From Apteryx mantelli (taxonomy: Eukaryota > Chordata > Aves > Apterygiformes > Apterygidae), in the NCBI RefSeq assembly GCF_036417845.1, contig NC_090020.1, forward strand, positions 32,038,425 through 32,102,424: a stretch of DNA of 64,000 bases, read 5' to 3'. Positions within the stretch are counted from its first letter, which is position 1, and each line of letters opens with the position of its first letter. The position numbers and the translations under genes are program-made. The notes below the pieces were generated by a model. It made no database searches. It was not told the DNA's origin and worked only from the letters and a program-made list of their open reading frames with translations. Below are positions 14,315 through 26,495 of this stretch, piece after piece.

Positions 14315-14351
14315 AAAAAAAAAAAAGTTTTTTTTTTTTTTTTTTTTTTTT
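14315..14351. repeat. A12-G-T24 homopolymer pair
   Basis: Twelve A, one G and twenty-four T in a row. Read on the minus strand this is an A24 tract about 130 nt beyond the 3' breakpoint of the neighbouring CR1 copy, so it could be an old retroposition tail or simply a simple repeat. Confidence 0.85.
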
Positions 14352-14477
14352 ACCCAAGTCAAACAGATGGCAAATGTTTGTGCAATCACTCTTCCAGAAA
14401 AAGCTGAGGACTGGGGGTAAAAGGAGAGAGGTGATAAAACGGGTCAGACATAGAATTTTATTTTTAGTTTCATATAT

Positions 14478-15784
14478 AGATTTCTCATGTTCAGATGGAA
14501 GTGTCTGTGTTTCAGTTTGTGCCTGTTGCCTCGTGTCCTGTTGCTGGGCACCACTGAAAAGAGTCTGGTCCCATCCTCTCGACACCCTCCCTTCAGATAC
14601 TTGTACACGTTGATAAGATCTCCTCTCAGTCTTCTCTTCTCCAGGCTAAACAGGCCCAGCTCTCTCAGCCTTTCCTCATAAGAGAGATGCTCCAGGCCCC
14701 TAATCATCTTTGTAGCCCTTCGCTGGACTTGCTCCAGTAGTGCCACATCCCTCTTGTACTGGGGAGCCCAGAACTGGACGCAGTACTCCAGATGTGGCCT
14801 CACCAGGGCTGAGTAGAGGGGGAGAATCACCTCCCTCGACCTGCTGGCAACACTCTTCCTGATGCACCCCAGGATACCATTGGCCTTCTTGGCCACAGGG
14901 GCACATTGCTGCCTCATGCTTAACTTGGTGTCCACCAGCACTCCCAGGTCCTTCTCTGCAGAGCTGCTTTCCAGCAGGTCAACCCCCAACCTGTCCTGGT
15001 GCATGGGGTTATTCCTCCCTAGGTGCAGGACCCTGCACTTGCCTTTGTTGAACTTCATGAGGTTCCTCTCCGCCCACCTCTCCAGCCTGTCCAGGTCTCT
15101 CTGACTGGCAGCACAGCCCTCTGGTGTATCGGCCACTCCTCCGAGTTTTGTATCGTCAGCAAACTTGCTGAGGGTGCACTCTGTCCCTTCATCCAGGTCA
15201 TTGATGAAGAAGTTGAACAAGACTGGACCCAGTACTGACCCCTGGGGGACACCGCTAGCTACAGGCCTCCAACTAGACTCTCCACATCAGTGGATCACAA
15301 CCCTCTGAGCTCTGCCATTCAGCCAGTTCTCAAGCCACCTCACTGTCCACTCATCTAACCCACACTTCCTGAGCTTGTCTATGAGGATGTCATGGGAGAC
15401 AGTGCCAAAAGCCTTGCTGAAGTCAAGGTAGACAACATCCACTGCTCTCCCCTCATCTACCCAGCCAGTCATCCCATCATAGAAGGCTATCAGATTGGTT
15501 AGGCATGATTTCCCCTTGGTGAAGCCATGCTGACTACTCCTGATCACCTTCTTGTCCTCCACATGCTTGGAGATGGCCTCCAGGATGAGCTGCTCTATCA
15601 CCTTTCCAGGGATGGAGGTGAGGCTGACTGGCCTGTAGTTCCCTGGGTCCTCCTTCTTGCCCTTTTTGAAGACTGGGGTGACACTGGCTTTCTTCCAGTC
15701 TTCAGGCACCTCTCCTGTTCTCCATGACCTTTCCAAGATGATGGAGAGTGGCCTAGCAATGACATCCGCCAGCTCCCTCAGCAC
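14478..15784 (-). pseudogene. CR1 ORF2 reverse transcriptase domain (inactivated)
   Basis: Palm and fingers lie at 15784-15287 and the thumb region at 15220-14478. They are in the same frame and separated by one TGA. The catalytic FADD is intact in FADDTKLGG, whereas the first conserved aspartate block reads AFGTVSH instead of AFDTVSH. The frame runs into unrelated sequence at 14478, so the C-terminal end of ORF2 is missing. Confidence 0.9.
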
Positions 15785-16262
15785 TCATGGGTGCATCCCA
15801 TCAGGGCCCATGGATTTGTGGGTGTCAAGTTTGCTTAAATGATCTCTAACCCACTCCTCCTCCACCAAGGGAAAGTCTTCCTTTCTCCAGACTTCCTCTC
15901 TTGCCTCCAGGGTCTGGGGTTCCCGAGGGCTGGCCTGAGCAGTAAAGACCGAAGCAAGGAAGGCATCCAGTAACTCTGCCTTCTCTGCATCCTTCGTCAC
16001 CAGGGCACCCACCCCATCCAGCCAATGGGCCCACGTTTTCCCTAGTCTTCCTCTTGCTACTGATGTATTTGAAGAATCCCTTCTTGTTGTCCTTGACATC
16101 CCTTGCCAGATTTAATTCCAAACGGGCCTTAGCCTTCCTCATCACATCTCTGCATACTCTGACAACGTTCCTATATTCCTTCCAAGTGGCCTGTCCCCCT
16201 TTCCACTTTCTGTAGACTTCCTTCTTCTGGTTGAGTTTTGCCAGAGCTCCTTGCTCATCCAT
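15785..16262 (-). pseudogene. CR1 ORF2 linker between endonuclease and reverse transcriptase
   Basis: The upper part (16262 down to about 16030) reads [20 protein letters not shown]. The lower part continues one frame away with [20 protein letters not shown] and SMGPDGMHP, ending at a TGA at 15785. A single small indel near 16025-16040 explains the frame change. Confidence 0.8.
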
Positions 16263-16480
16263 GCAGGTCTCCTGCCTCCTTTGCTTGACTTCCTACTCAT
16301 AGGGATGCACCGCTCTTGAGCCTGGAGGAGGTTAAGTTTGAATATTAACCAGCTCTCTTGGACTCCCCTTCCTCCTAGGGCCCTAACCCATGGGATTCCT
16401 CCAAGTAGGTCCCTGAAGAGGCCAAAGTTTGCTCTCCTGAAGTCCAGGGTTGCGATCCTACTTGGTGCCCTGCTGCCTCC

Positions 16481-17040
16481 TCACAGGATCCTGAACTCCG
16501 CCATCTCATGGTCCCTGCAGCCAAGGCTGCCCCCGACCTTCACACCTTCCACCAGTCCTTCTTTGTTTGTTAGTACGAGGTCCAGCAGCACACCTCTCCT
16601 TGTTGGCTCCTCCACCACCTGTGTCAAGAAGTTGTCACCAATGCTCTGCAGGAACCTCCAGGACTGTTTGTGCCTAGCTGTGTTGTCTTTCCAGCAGATA
16701 TTGGGGTGGTTGAAGTCACCCATGAGAACCAGGGCCTGGGATTGTGAGGCTACTTCCAGCTGTCTGTAGAAGGCCTCATCGACTTCCTCTTCCTGATCAG
16801 GTGGCCTGTAGTAAACACCCACAACAGTGTCACCCATGCTAGCCTGCCCTTTAATTCTTACCCAGAAGCTCTCGACTCGCTCTTCATCCACCCCTAGGCA
16901 CAGCTCAATACATTCCAGTTTCTCTCTCACATGAAGAGCAACTCCACCACCTCGCTTTCCTGGTCTGTCTTTCCTGGCCTGTCTTTCCTGAAAAGCACGT
17001 AGCCATCCACGACAGCACTCCAGTTAACATGAAAGCGATC
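16481..17040 (-). pseudogene. CR1 ORF2 endonuclease domain fragment
   Basis: Contains [47 protein letters not shown] and [12 protein letters not shown], typical of the CR1 endonuclease. The reading frame is broken near 16956-16983 by a 14-nt tandem duplication. The N-terminal part of the domain is absent (5' truncation). Confidence 0.88.
16956..16983 (-). repeat. 14-nt tandem duplication within CR1
   Basis: tttcctggtctgtc is followed directly by tttcctggcctgtc and then a partial third copy (tttcctg). The unit is not a multiple of three, so the duplication shifts the endonuclease frame. Confidence 0.9.
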
Positions 17041-17050
17041 ACCACAGAAA

Positions 17051-18749
17051 AACAAATGTAACTGCCCATTTCCTTCACAGCTAGATGTTAATGACAAGTA
17101 TCAGCATTCATAATTACGCTGTCTCAAACTAGTTACAGCCAGTAACAATCTTCATGATTTCAAGGGTACGCTGACTACCAATAGGGATCAGAGAATATGT
17201 CTAATATGCTGTCATAAAATGTGGCACTCAGATTTGCTGTCTTCTTCTAGAGCAGGAGTGTTTCTGGGATTTTCTTTTAGTTATTTAGTTTCTTTTTCCC
17301 TTGAATTTACAAGTCAAAAGAGGTTGAATAAATGTTTTTCCAGTGGAGATTTAAAGCCTGCTGGTAACAGGCTCTCCCCTCCTAGTTATCTTTTACAGGA
17401 ATCCACAAACTGCAGGCTGAAAGATAAAACACTTTCCTACAGCATCTAGCAACGGCCACTTTTCAAAGTTCAGTACTTTGGACAACTGGTTTGTTTCAAA
17501 CTGGCAACCAATCAAAGAAAATTTAAACACAGATGCCGCAGGATGTCATTGAGTCACTATTTGTTTGAATTATCAAGTTACTCTTTTTATAAGGAACAGA
17601 AAAAGAAGGAGTAGCATTTACAGCCTAACAGGTTCAGCAACTGCATTTTCATCATTCTCAGGAAAAAAAAAAAGCATCATTTGATACTTCTCAATTCCAG
17701 TCTTAGGTCTTCCTGTTCTAATGTATCTTAAAACATAAATACCAGATCATAAAAGTATGAAAATACAGAAAAAGCATATCTGTTGAGGGAGAGAGTGATT
17801 GTTACCTTACTCCACTAATTATTTTCCAGATCAGGGAGTATATCTTTCCTCTTCTAACTGACTACTTCACAAGAAGCTAATAAACAAAACTCACTGATCA
17901 CCCACAATATGCTACATTTGATGAATTCTAAAGAATATAAACAATAATTTACACATTATATTAAATACACTTAAACCCCCAAAGGTTTGTAGTCAAAAAA
18001 ATCCTACAGGTATTGAAGGCAGCTGTCTATTCTGATGAAAGAAACTATATAATCAAAGGTAGTTTGACAAAAAAAATCTTCTAAATTATCCACATATAAG
18101 AGTTTTGAAACATGCTCTCTGGCTGTACTTGTAGATAACACTACTACTACCTGAAAAAAGTTGTGTATGAAAACAAAATTAAACAAAAAACTACATATGA
18201 GAAGGATCTCAATGAGTAGTCAGAGATAAATTTAAGAAAACAGTTTGTGTTAGATATTTTCTCCATACTATGTGAATTATCTTGTTCACATCACAATTAA
18301 AAGTACCCACTCACAATCTTAAAAAACAAGGTTAGGAAAAGGAGTAGAGTAGGTTTAGATATTCAGCGAGAAAAATCACAAAACTGCTACAGTTTCTCCA
18401 CCCAGTAACACTCTATGTGTTATCTTACTGGAAAACACCCAAACATCCCCTCAGGGAAAAAGAAAATCATTGTTACCAACACCTCTTCCTGAGCAAAGTG
18501 CTGTCAAAACACAAGATGAAGGGCCACTTAGAAAGATTCATCCCAAGATCAAGGTTAATTAAAAACCTGAACAAATATTCCCATCTTTGAACTTTCGGGG
18601 AAATCTAACATATGCAAAGCAAGAGGCACCTCCTGATCAAGGTTCAGGAAACGAAGCCGGTATCCAGCAACCGAACAGAAATTCCCGAGGAGGGCAACAC
18701 GCTGTGTCAGGCAGACGGAGGGTCTCACAGGTCCGGAGCAGGGAAACCC
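17051..18749 (-). other. GOLM1: GOLM1 intron 1, promoter-proximal part
   Basis: AT-rich sequence between the CR1 copy and the CpG island. I see no coding exon, RNA gene or further mobile element that I can name. Confidence 0.6.
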
Positions 18750-19570
18750 AGAAGCCGCCCATCAGCTGTGCGGCGGCGGAGGTCTCGGCACCTCCGCTCT
18801 CAAGGGGCTACGCAGAACTAGAAGAACAAAATCAAGTGACCTGCAGTTCAGGAAGAGGCAGACGAGTGGTTTCAGACGTCGTTACTGCCCTCTGTGATTT
18901 TTCCACCCTCCGGTGAGCACCAGGAGCTGCCGCGGTTCCAAGGCGCTGCTGCCGCGCGACAGACCGGCACGGCGAGGCCGCGGGCGGCGGAGCGCGCTGC
19001 GCTGCTCTGCGCCGCTCTGCGCTGCCTCCGCCCTCCCAGCTGCCTCCCCGCGGCCCGGGCGCGCCCCGCCCCGCGCCGCGCCGCGGAGCCCCGCTGCCCC
19101 CAGCCGGCCCGTCCCGCCGCCTGCCCCGCTTCGGCCAGCCGCGAGCAGGCGCGGCCTGCGGCCCCAAGGGCTCAGCGCTCGCAGCCGCCAGCGCCCGGCC
19201 CCAGACCCGGCCCGGCGCAGCCGGCGCTGCCCGCCGCGGCACGGCGCGGCGCGGCGCGGCACGGGGCCGCCCAGCGCGCCGACCCCCGCAGCCCCGCGCC
19301 GCCGAGCCGGACCCCGCGGAGCCGCTCGGCTGCGCTCCCGCCCCGGCGCCCTCCGCTCCGCTCCGCTCCCCGCGGGCGGCCGCTGCGCCGCAGAGGCCTC
19401 ACCTGCGGCGGGCTGGCACGGGACGCGCCGCCAGGAGGCCGCCGGGGCTGCGCTCAACGCGCCGTGCCCCTGCGCCGCCGCCCCGCGGCGCGGCACGGCG
19501 CGGGCAGCCGCTGCTCCCCGCGGCGGCGCCGGGCAGCGCAGCGCAGGAAGCGGGGCGGGCAGGGGGCGGC

Positions 19571-19640
19571 GGGCAGCAGCGGCGGCGCCGCGGGCAGCAG
19601 CGGCGGCGCCGCGGGCAGCAGCGGCGGCGCCGCGGGCAGC
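19571..19640. repeat. 21-nt GC-rich tandem repeat, 3.3 copies
   Basis: The unit gggcagcagcggcggcgccg(c) occurs three times without change at 19571-19633, followed by a partial fourth copy. It lies inside the GOLM1 CpG island, probably at or just upstream of the transcription start. Confidence 0.9.
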
Positions 19641-19792
19641 GCGGCAGCCCGGTGGCCGCGGCTTCCCCGCGCGGGCCGCGCTCCGCCCCGCGCCCCCCGC
19701 TCCGCGCTCGTACCTCCACGGCGTGTGCGCGGCAAGTGAGGGGGTCCTCCGCCCGCGCGCCGTGCTGGCGGCTGCGCTCTGCCCCCGCGGGC

Positions 19793-19836
19793 TGGGGCGG
19801 GGGCGGGGGCGGGGGCGGGGCGGGGCGGGGCGGGGT
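19793..19836 (+). promoter_or_regulatory. G-rich tract with overlapping GC boxes, G-quadruplex-prone
   Basis: A run of ggggc units with G-runs of four to five on the plus strand. It contains many GGGCGG cores of the SP1/KLF type and enough G-runs to fold into G-quadruplexes. It sits at the upstream side of the GOLM1 island. Confidence 0.75.
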
Positions 19837-22800
19837 GGCGCCGCCGGGCCCGCGCGCGGGGAGGTCGCGGCCGGCTTCGCCGAGCTCCTCGTGTCCCGGC
19901 GTCACTTGCAGATCCCGGAAAGCCACGGGGGGGGAAAAGCACGGTGTCCAGCATCGGAGGCAAAATAAAACTGAAAAAGACCCGTCGGTACAGTCTTGGG
20001 AACAGCCAGACGGATGAAGCTTCTCTTAGTTCAAAAATGTTGCAATAAAAAATATTAGCCATTTCTTCCATTATTATTAACCCAGTTGAATGCTTTACAC
20101 CATCTAGTTATGAATATTGTTTCTGGGTGTTAGCTTTTCTAAGTGGAATGTAAACAATCAGAGGGAAAGCAGAGTATAAAAACTGCTGTAATGTCATTTG
20201 CAGGCTATGAAATACGCAAAGGAATCTAAGCATCTTTGGTAGAAGCAATTATTTTGAGATTAAATATCCTTGATGGATTTGATCTGCTAGATTTAATAAG
20301 TAAATTGAAATTTCTAACTGAACAAAGGGTGCAAACTTAATAAAAGTGATCTTTCACATATGTCAGATTTCAAGAAAGATGAGGCTGAATTTAAACCTTT
20401 CTTCCATTTCTTACTCAAAAACCATTTTAAAATGGATAAACCCCCCATTCTAGCATTCACCAGAGAACAGATTTCCTTTTTTAAAAATATATACAACAGC
20501 TTCGTCTAAATCAGAAACAGGACTTTGGTTACAAATTTAAAACCATGTTGGGTTACATTCTTTTTCTCACCTACTTAAGGAGATATGTAATTTCCTGAGT
20601 GGGAGCTTTCTTCTTTTTTTAAGGAAAAACGGATCCTTTTTCAGCAGCCCAGCACATCTACAGTTATATTATGACTAAAAACAGGGTTTCAAATGGTTAG
20701 GGAACTGAATTGCTTGTGAGATTCATAAAAACACAGTGAGAGTCAGAAAATGGCTCATTCATCTTTGTCATTAAGACAAGATGATGTTAAAAATAAAAGC
20801 TAGTAAAACTATTCATTAGGAATTATTGTGCAAGCAGAAAACACGAGGACTGTCTGCAGCTGTGATCATTGATTAACTAATTTTGCCCTGCTTGCTTACA
20901 GCCAGCTAAAAATTCTGGAGACATAACCCCATTGTTTTCGGAGTCTTAGGAGGCTGTGTTGAAGAGCAGCAGCTCTGTCCAAAAGATCAGGGGAAAAAAG
21001 CAAAAAAATCACTTAGATATAGACCTATATATAAATCTTATAAGACTGAAAACCCTATTGACTATAAAACCTATCTTTAACAGGGATGGATTAAGTCCAT
21101 CACTGTCTGCTATATGGATCCAAGAAGAAATTAACTTACCAGAGCTGAAAGATACAACATTATGCAGTTTGTGACAAGTGATTCTAAGAACATTTAAACA
21201 CACTAATAGTGATGACTCGTTCAAAATATTTATCTGCAGTCCTTACCAGTGTTTCAGAAAATATCAGTAACTGATACTCACAAAGAGGAATTTGTGAAAA
21301 GCTCAGACACTGCAGAAAATTGTTCCTATGTAAAAAACTGCTCTATTTATGCTTCATAGCCATCCCTACTTTCCTTTTAAGTTAATACTTTAAACTAGAA
21401 TTAAAACCCATCTTGTACAAAAATTAGTAGAATATGCAACATTAAAGTTTATTTTTATTTAAAAAATGAAGTCATCTATTTTAACAAAGACGACAGAAAA
21501 ATAGAAGTTTTGTGAGTTTGTCTTTAAATATATTTTGGTTTTGTCTTTAAACGTAAATGTGGTAAAGCAAAGAATTCTTGAAAGAAAACCACACATTTTT
21601 GTTCAGAAGAGCAAAATGGATGGAATACAGCAGCCAGACAACTCAACATGAGCTCCTGTTATATATGCACAAGAATGCTGTGATCTTTAAGAACGATATT
21701 CTAACACTTCTTTGGAGCCAGTAAGAATGCACATCTAAATGCATTAAACTGCAATAAAGTTAAGTGTCTCAGCAAGATCTGTTTGGCCCGGTACTAGAAG
21801 CGATAAATTTAATAATGGATTGTTTGTATAGGCTTCATGAGACAGAGGGACCCTCAATCAGGGACAGAGCTGGAGTTGAGAATGAAGCCAAATTTGTACT
21901 TGAGACCACTATACACTAGAGCTGTGTGTTAGGCACTTACTGCTGCCAAAATAGTGCATCTGAAGAGCATGGTCTAGAAGTAGTGTAATTTACAGAGGGT
22001 GATGGAAGTGGATCACCTGCATAATTTGTACATTCAACAGATATTTGTGAAAATCAAAACTACTGATTATGCTGAAGTAAGAAAATTAGACATGTATTGA
22101 GATAGAGGGATTAGAAGTACCCAAATCTGTAAAATACCAGCTACTGGTAGCTGGCATAATCAAGGAAACCAGGATGTGTTCACATGGGAAAAAGTCAACA
22201 AAACAATGTAAAAGAAAAAATATTGTTTTATCCTTGTTGGAAAAATTAAAACTGACTGTACTGCACATTTTTTAAACACTAAGAGTTACCACGTGAAAGA
22301 TAACAGTATTCAATGCAAGTTTTTATTAAATAAGTCTTTGTCATGTTGCTAGGACTCTGCATGGGAACTTTACCATAAGCAGTAGGTTCTGATAGATGTT
22401 AAAATGTCCCTAAAAAAACACCTGAGGTACAAAGTACTTTGCAGCTGATGTTATGGAAAGAGTACATCTAGTCTTTCTTAAACCCCTGGACAAATAGATC
22501 AGAAGAGTTAATCCATGTGAAAAAATTGTTCTGAAGTGTAGAAGTACTATGTCTCCAGGGAGTAACTGACATATAACTGCTTGACATGTCCACTCTACTG
22601 TTTTAAATATTACCAAGCCAGTGTTATGTGGCTGTGCTTTATGTAGCATTCTGATATTTCTATTAACGAACAAAATTAATGCAGAAAGAAGTACATATTT
22701 CTCTTTTCTATTTTAGAAAATATCCCTTCTGATTTTGCACTGACCTTATCTTATTAACATAATTAAGCAGAAGGCTGCAAATTATTTATGTTTCTAACAC

Positions 22801-25800
22801 ATGGGGAAAACAGCATTTTTAAGAACTACGTGTATAAAGGGTGTAGTTCTTGGATGGGTCCAGCCCTTCTGGAAGTTTTGATAAGATATAGTACCTCAGT
22901 GGCTTGGATGTAGAGTACATCTCAAACATAGAAAGTGTTTTCTTTTCCATGGCATGAATGCAATCTTACATGTATTCTGAATTCCCTGATAAAATGAACT
23001 GTAACCATAATCATAAAATCTTTTGACCACAGAAGTAGCTCATCTCTTCTTTGATCTGTGTTGTTTATAAATGTGCATGAGAGACATGGATGTAGCCTTT
23101 ACTTCAAATTCTGTAACCCTCTGCCTATGTGTGAGGAAGTTTATATTGTTAAATTATCCTTCTTTGCAGATAGGAGAGAAAAATAAGACTTCTTAGTGTC
23201 ACTTGCACAACTAGCAGTTTAATAACCTCGATCCTGAGGAGTTCACTCATAACTTTTATTTTTTCCTAACCTTCATTATGATCATTTTTGCATATGCACA
23301 GGTAATAGGTAACTTCTGTAAACAAATTTTCCCATGAATGCTAAAGCATTCATATTTGAATACATACACTCCCACAGATTCAGTTAGATGTGAGCTGCAC
23401 CTCTCCTGTCACCTCTCCAATAACACAGAAAGACTGCTTCTTCATCTTCTTCTTCTAAAAAAAAAAAGTTTTCTTTCAGCAGCGTTGATCAGGTAAGACA
23501 GCATTGGTCTAGCAGAAAGAGATCAGGTTTTAAGAACTTTTATACTAATCCTGTCCTTGCCATTGGTTTCCAGGCAGCCTGAAGGCAAATAATATAAAAT
23601 CTCAGGTTTGAAAATGAGTATCCATCTCATAGCCAGAGAAATGATGTACCATTGCTCTAGAGTGAGTTTTGGTGTTTGCTTTTCACTTTTTTATATATAT
23701 ATATATGTATGTATATATACACATTAATAATATCCTCGGATTTTTTTTTTTTTTAATAAAAGTAGAAAATCCAATACTTCAATGTCATTTTAACCATTTC
23801 CCTTGCTCCCATGTACTTCATATGCCTCGTACCTTTTTGAAACTCCTTGAACTGTTTCAGATGATCTTTCATGGTGTTACTGGAACAAACGGATTGAAAG
23901 GGTTAGGTTTTTATGGTAACTTTCACAGCACTAGTTATTGAAATTTGGTACTGTTTCTTCTTATTACAAAAACACAATCCATTCAAAGGAAAAGATAAGC
24001 CACAACAGTTGATGAGAAAAGGCAGTGTTTGACAGTCGCAGTGATTCCTAAGTGCTGAAAAACTGTAACTCCAAGTTCTGGCCTAGATGAAGCAAGATTT
24101 CAGACATTATTTTTAACTCACCTTTTTGGTCACACAAAATAGCATTGTATTGATAGATTTGTTTTGGCTGTCCAGGCTGAATTCATTTTCATTTTAAGCA
24201 CAGTCCTCCCCCTGCTCTCTCCTTCATCCCTCTCCTTCCCACCTCCCCCCCCCCCCAAAAAAAAAACAAAACTAAAAAAGGATTACAGCATAGAGGAAAT
24301 AAATTTATGAGAATTTCAGTTGAAGTAGATCAGCTGGGATTTAACTGAAGCTATTGAAATACGTTATTAGTTGGGCCCACCTTTCTGTCAGTAAAATCCT
24401 GTCCCTCCTGAAGCCCAGAGAACTTCAGTCACTCACTTGATCAAGGCCAAGATTTCATTTTGTGCCTGTTCTAGTCAAAACATCTTACCCAGATCACAGG
24501 GAAAAAAGATCTTAAAGGACCAAGCTTTAATAAACAGTGCTTCACTGTGCTAAAGGTGCTGATTGCGCTTTTTGACCCTGACAGACTTGTTGCTGTGCTC
24601 TTCACTTTTTGCTCTCCAAAGCAATTTGAGAAAAAGGGAATCAGCAAATCAGTCTACATGCATGTATATCTTACCTGAAAGGTCTACCATCGTCTACTAG
24701 TAACTGAAAAAAGGAAATCTGAAGAAGTGAGACCTATCAGGATCTATATCCCAGTCTCTCTTCTGCTTCATCCTTAAGGATCTATTTTCAATAGATCTTT
24801 TGAAGTTTGTATTCTTTTACCTTTTCTATCATATGAGAGATAAGGAGCAATCCTCAAAATTTTGCAGAGAAATAGATTATCTTGAACCATTTTTTCTAAT
24901 ACGCTTTTTCCTGCCAAATGATAAGCTAAAACAATCCAAGTCTCATTAGCTTTTCATTAAAACCAATAATCAAATCAGAAAAATCTAATATGTTGTTCTG
25001 CTTCCTTAAAGTTACTGAAAACATTGTGGTAAACACTAAAACCAATCATGAGATCATGCTCTGGAGACCTATAACCAAAGTACTGTCAGAAGGTCACTAT
25101 CAACCATCAAAGGCATAAAAATTCAAACTACTGGAGGAAGACATTAACCACGCATTGGGGGGAGCAGGGTCAACTGCTTTACCATACTATTAGTCCTAAA
25201 GATACCAAGCAACAGGACTATAAGTCCCCAGAGCATCCAATGAAGTTCAAGATGTAACACATTCCATTTTCTCCATATATCATTAACTTAAATTGCCAGA
25301 CATGTCTCTTTACTCTGGACAACACTTACCATGCAACATCATGCACTGTAAAGTTTGAGGATCCCACCTCTGAGGGTGTGAGTTTCTTGAGCATCTGATC
25401 TCTAAACTGAAAAAATGAAGTTTTGTACACTGAAGAGCCAGAAGTTTTATAAAATTACAAAAAAGAGTTAACATGAAGGCACAATGTGGGTGGAATACGT
25501 ATGGTGTAAGTGTGGTTTCACTTTTTTTTTTTTATGTTAGTAAGTCATGGTCATACACCAACACCAGAGAGGGCTGAGATGCTGAAGGCAGCTGCTGGGA
25601 GATGGATACGCTCCCGTTTCCTGTCTCCCTCCTCCCTGTCTCTGAAGGGAAGGCATGTAAAATCCAGGGTACAACCTCAGAGGTGCTGAGCATCTGACAA
25701 GGTAGAAAAGACCACATTTGCACATTTCTAAATAGTAGACAAAAAGGAATATGAATTTATATCTTTTCTGTGCAATGTGTAAATGCACACTGACTTAAGT

Positions 25801-26495
25801 GTACATGTAGGGTCTGATTTTGTACCAAAGAATCTTATGGCTGTCCAACCACCTAATGTCATCCTGTGGCCTGCACGTTACAGAAAACACATCTTAACGA
25901 TCTCATTTGGCCTTGAAAACATATCCAACAAATCTTCAACTAAAATGGGTGCAGGCTGAAGCCCTGAATAAAACTTAACCCTTTCACAAACTAATTAACC
26001 TACATAATGAAAGCTCTGAAAATCAGTTACGAAGTGAGAATTTTCTAGTATTAATACTGTGAAAATGGAATTACTATTCACTATTTAGTTCAAGTAGCAT
26101 ACACATTCTGGTGTTTTTAATTCTCTTACTCATTAGAAACTGGATTTACGTGCAGTGCTTTGTATTGAGCTGGAATTCAGTTGCTAATTGGAAATGGGAG
26201 TAATTATGTGCTACAAGAATTAGTATCAGGTAGTGTTTTCTACTTTCATTTTACAAGAAATCCCTCTGAGTATTTCATCTGGATTCTAACCAGTCTCTGG
26301 GTTTGCACAGATAGAAACCTTCTATTTGGGTAATAATTCTGTCATGTTAAAAACAAAACAAAGCATGCACAAACAAAACAACAATTAGAAAGCAAGGAAC
26401 AGTTAATTTGCCACTACAATGGTTTTCAGAAGAACTGTCAGCTGAAATTAAAACTGTGGTCTTGCATTACTAAAGCCCAGACATATTATTACCAA

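Larger units (their letters stand above)
10678..14477 (-). other. GOLM1: GOLM1 intron 1, promoter-distal part
   Basis: No supportable coding exon. It contains a (CA)10 microsatellite at 12219-12238, a near-perfect 21-nt palindrome at 13501-13521, and an A12-G-T24 homopolymer pair at 14315-14351. A 138-codon frame at 12258-12674 (minus) lacks coding signatures and I do not call it a gene. Confidence 0.7.
14478..17050 (-). mobile_element. CR1 LINE retrotransposon (non-LTR), truncated at both ends
   Basis: A CR1-family copy lies in GOLM1 intron 1 in the same orientation as the gene. Read on the minus strand from 17050 it encodes part of the apurinic-type endonuclease ([19 protein letters not shown]), a linker, and a reverse transcriptase with [26 protein letters not shown] and FADDTKLGG motifs, then the thumb region ([11 protein letters not shown]). 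From about 16100 down to 14478 one frame is open except for two TGA codons near 15785 and 15287, both at places where CR1 normally has a sense codon. Further up, at least two frameshifts break the frame. The 5' end is truncated as usual for CR1. The 3' end is unusual: coding similarity stops after HLNMRN, before the normal ORF2 end and 3' UTR, and the expected short terminal repeats are absent. It is not capable of autonomous movement. Confidence 0.93.
18750..19950 (-). promoter_or_regulatory. GOLM1: CpG-island promoter and probable 5' UTR exon of GOLM1
   Basis: A very GC- and CpG-rich block in an otherwise AT-rich region, about 8.7 kb upstream of the GOLM1 start codon. Candidate minus-strand splice donors for the non-coding first exon are CCGCAG/gtgagg, exon end 19403, and GGAG/gtacga, exon end 19714. 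I cannot choose between them without transcript data. The long open frames on both strands here are composition artefacts. Confidence 0.75.

Noticed and set aside
18832-20071. Several long open frames (up to 351 codons) on both strands
   Set aside because: They lie in the CpG island, overlap in several frames at once, and are made of Ala/Arg/Gly/Pro runs, as expected where stop codons are rare because of GC content.
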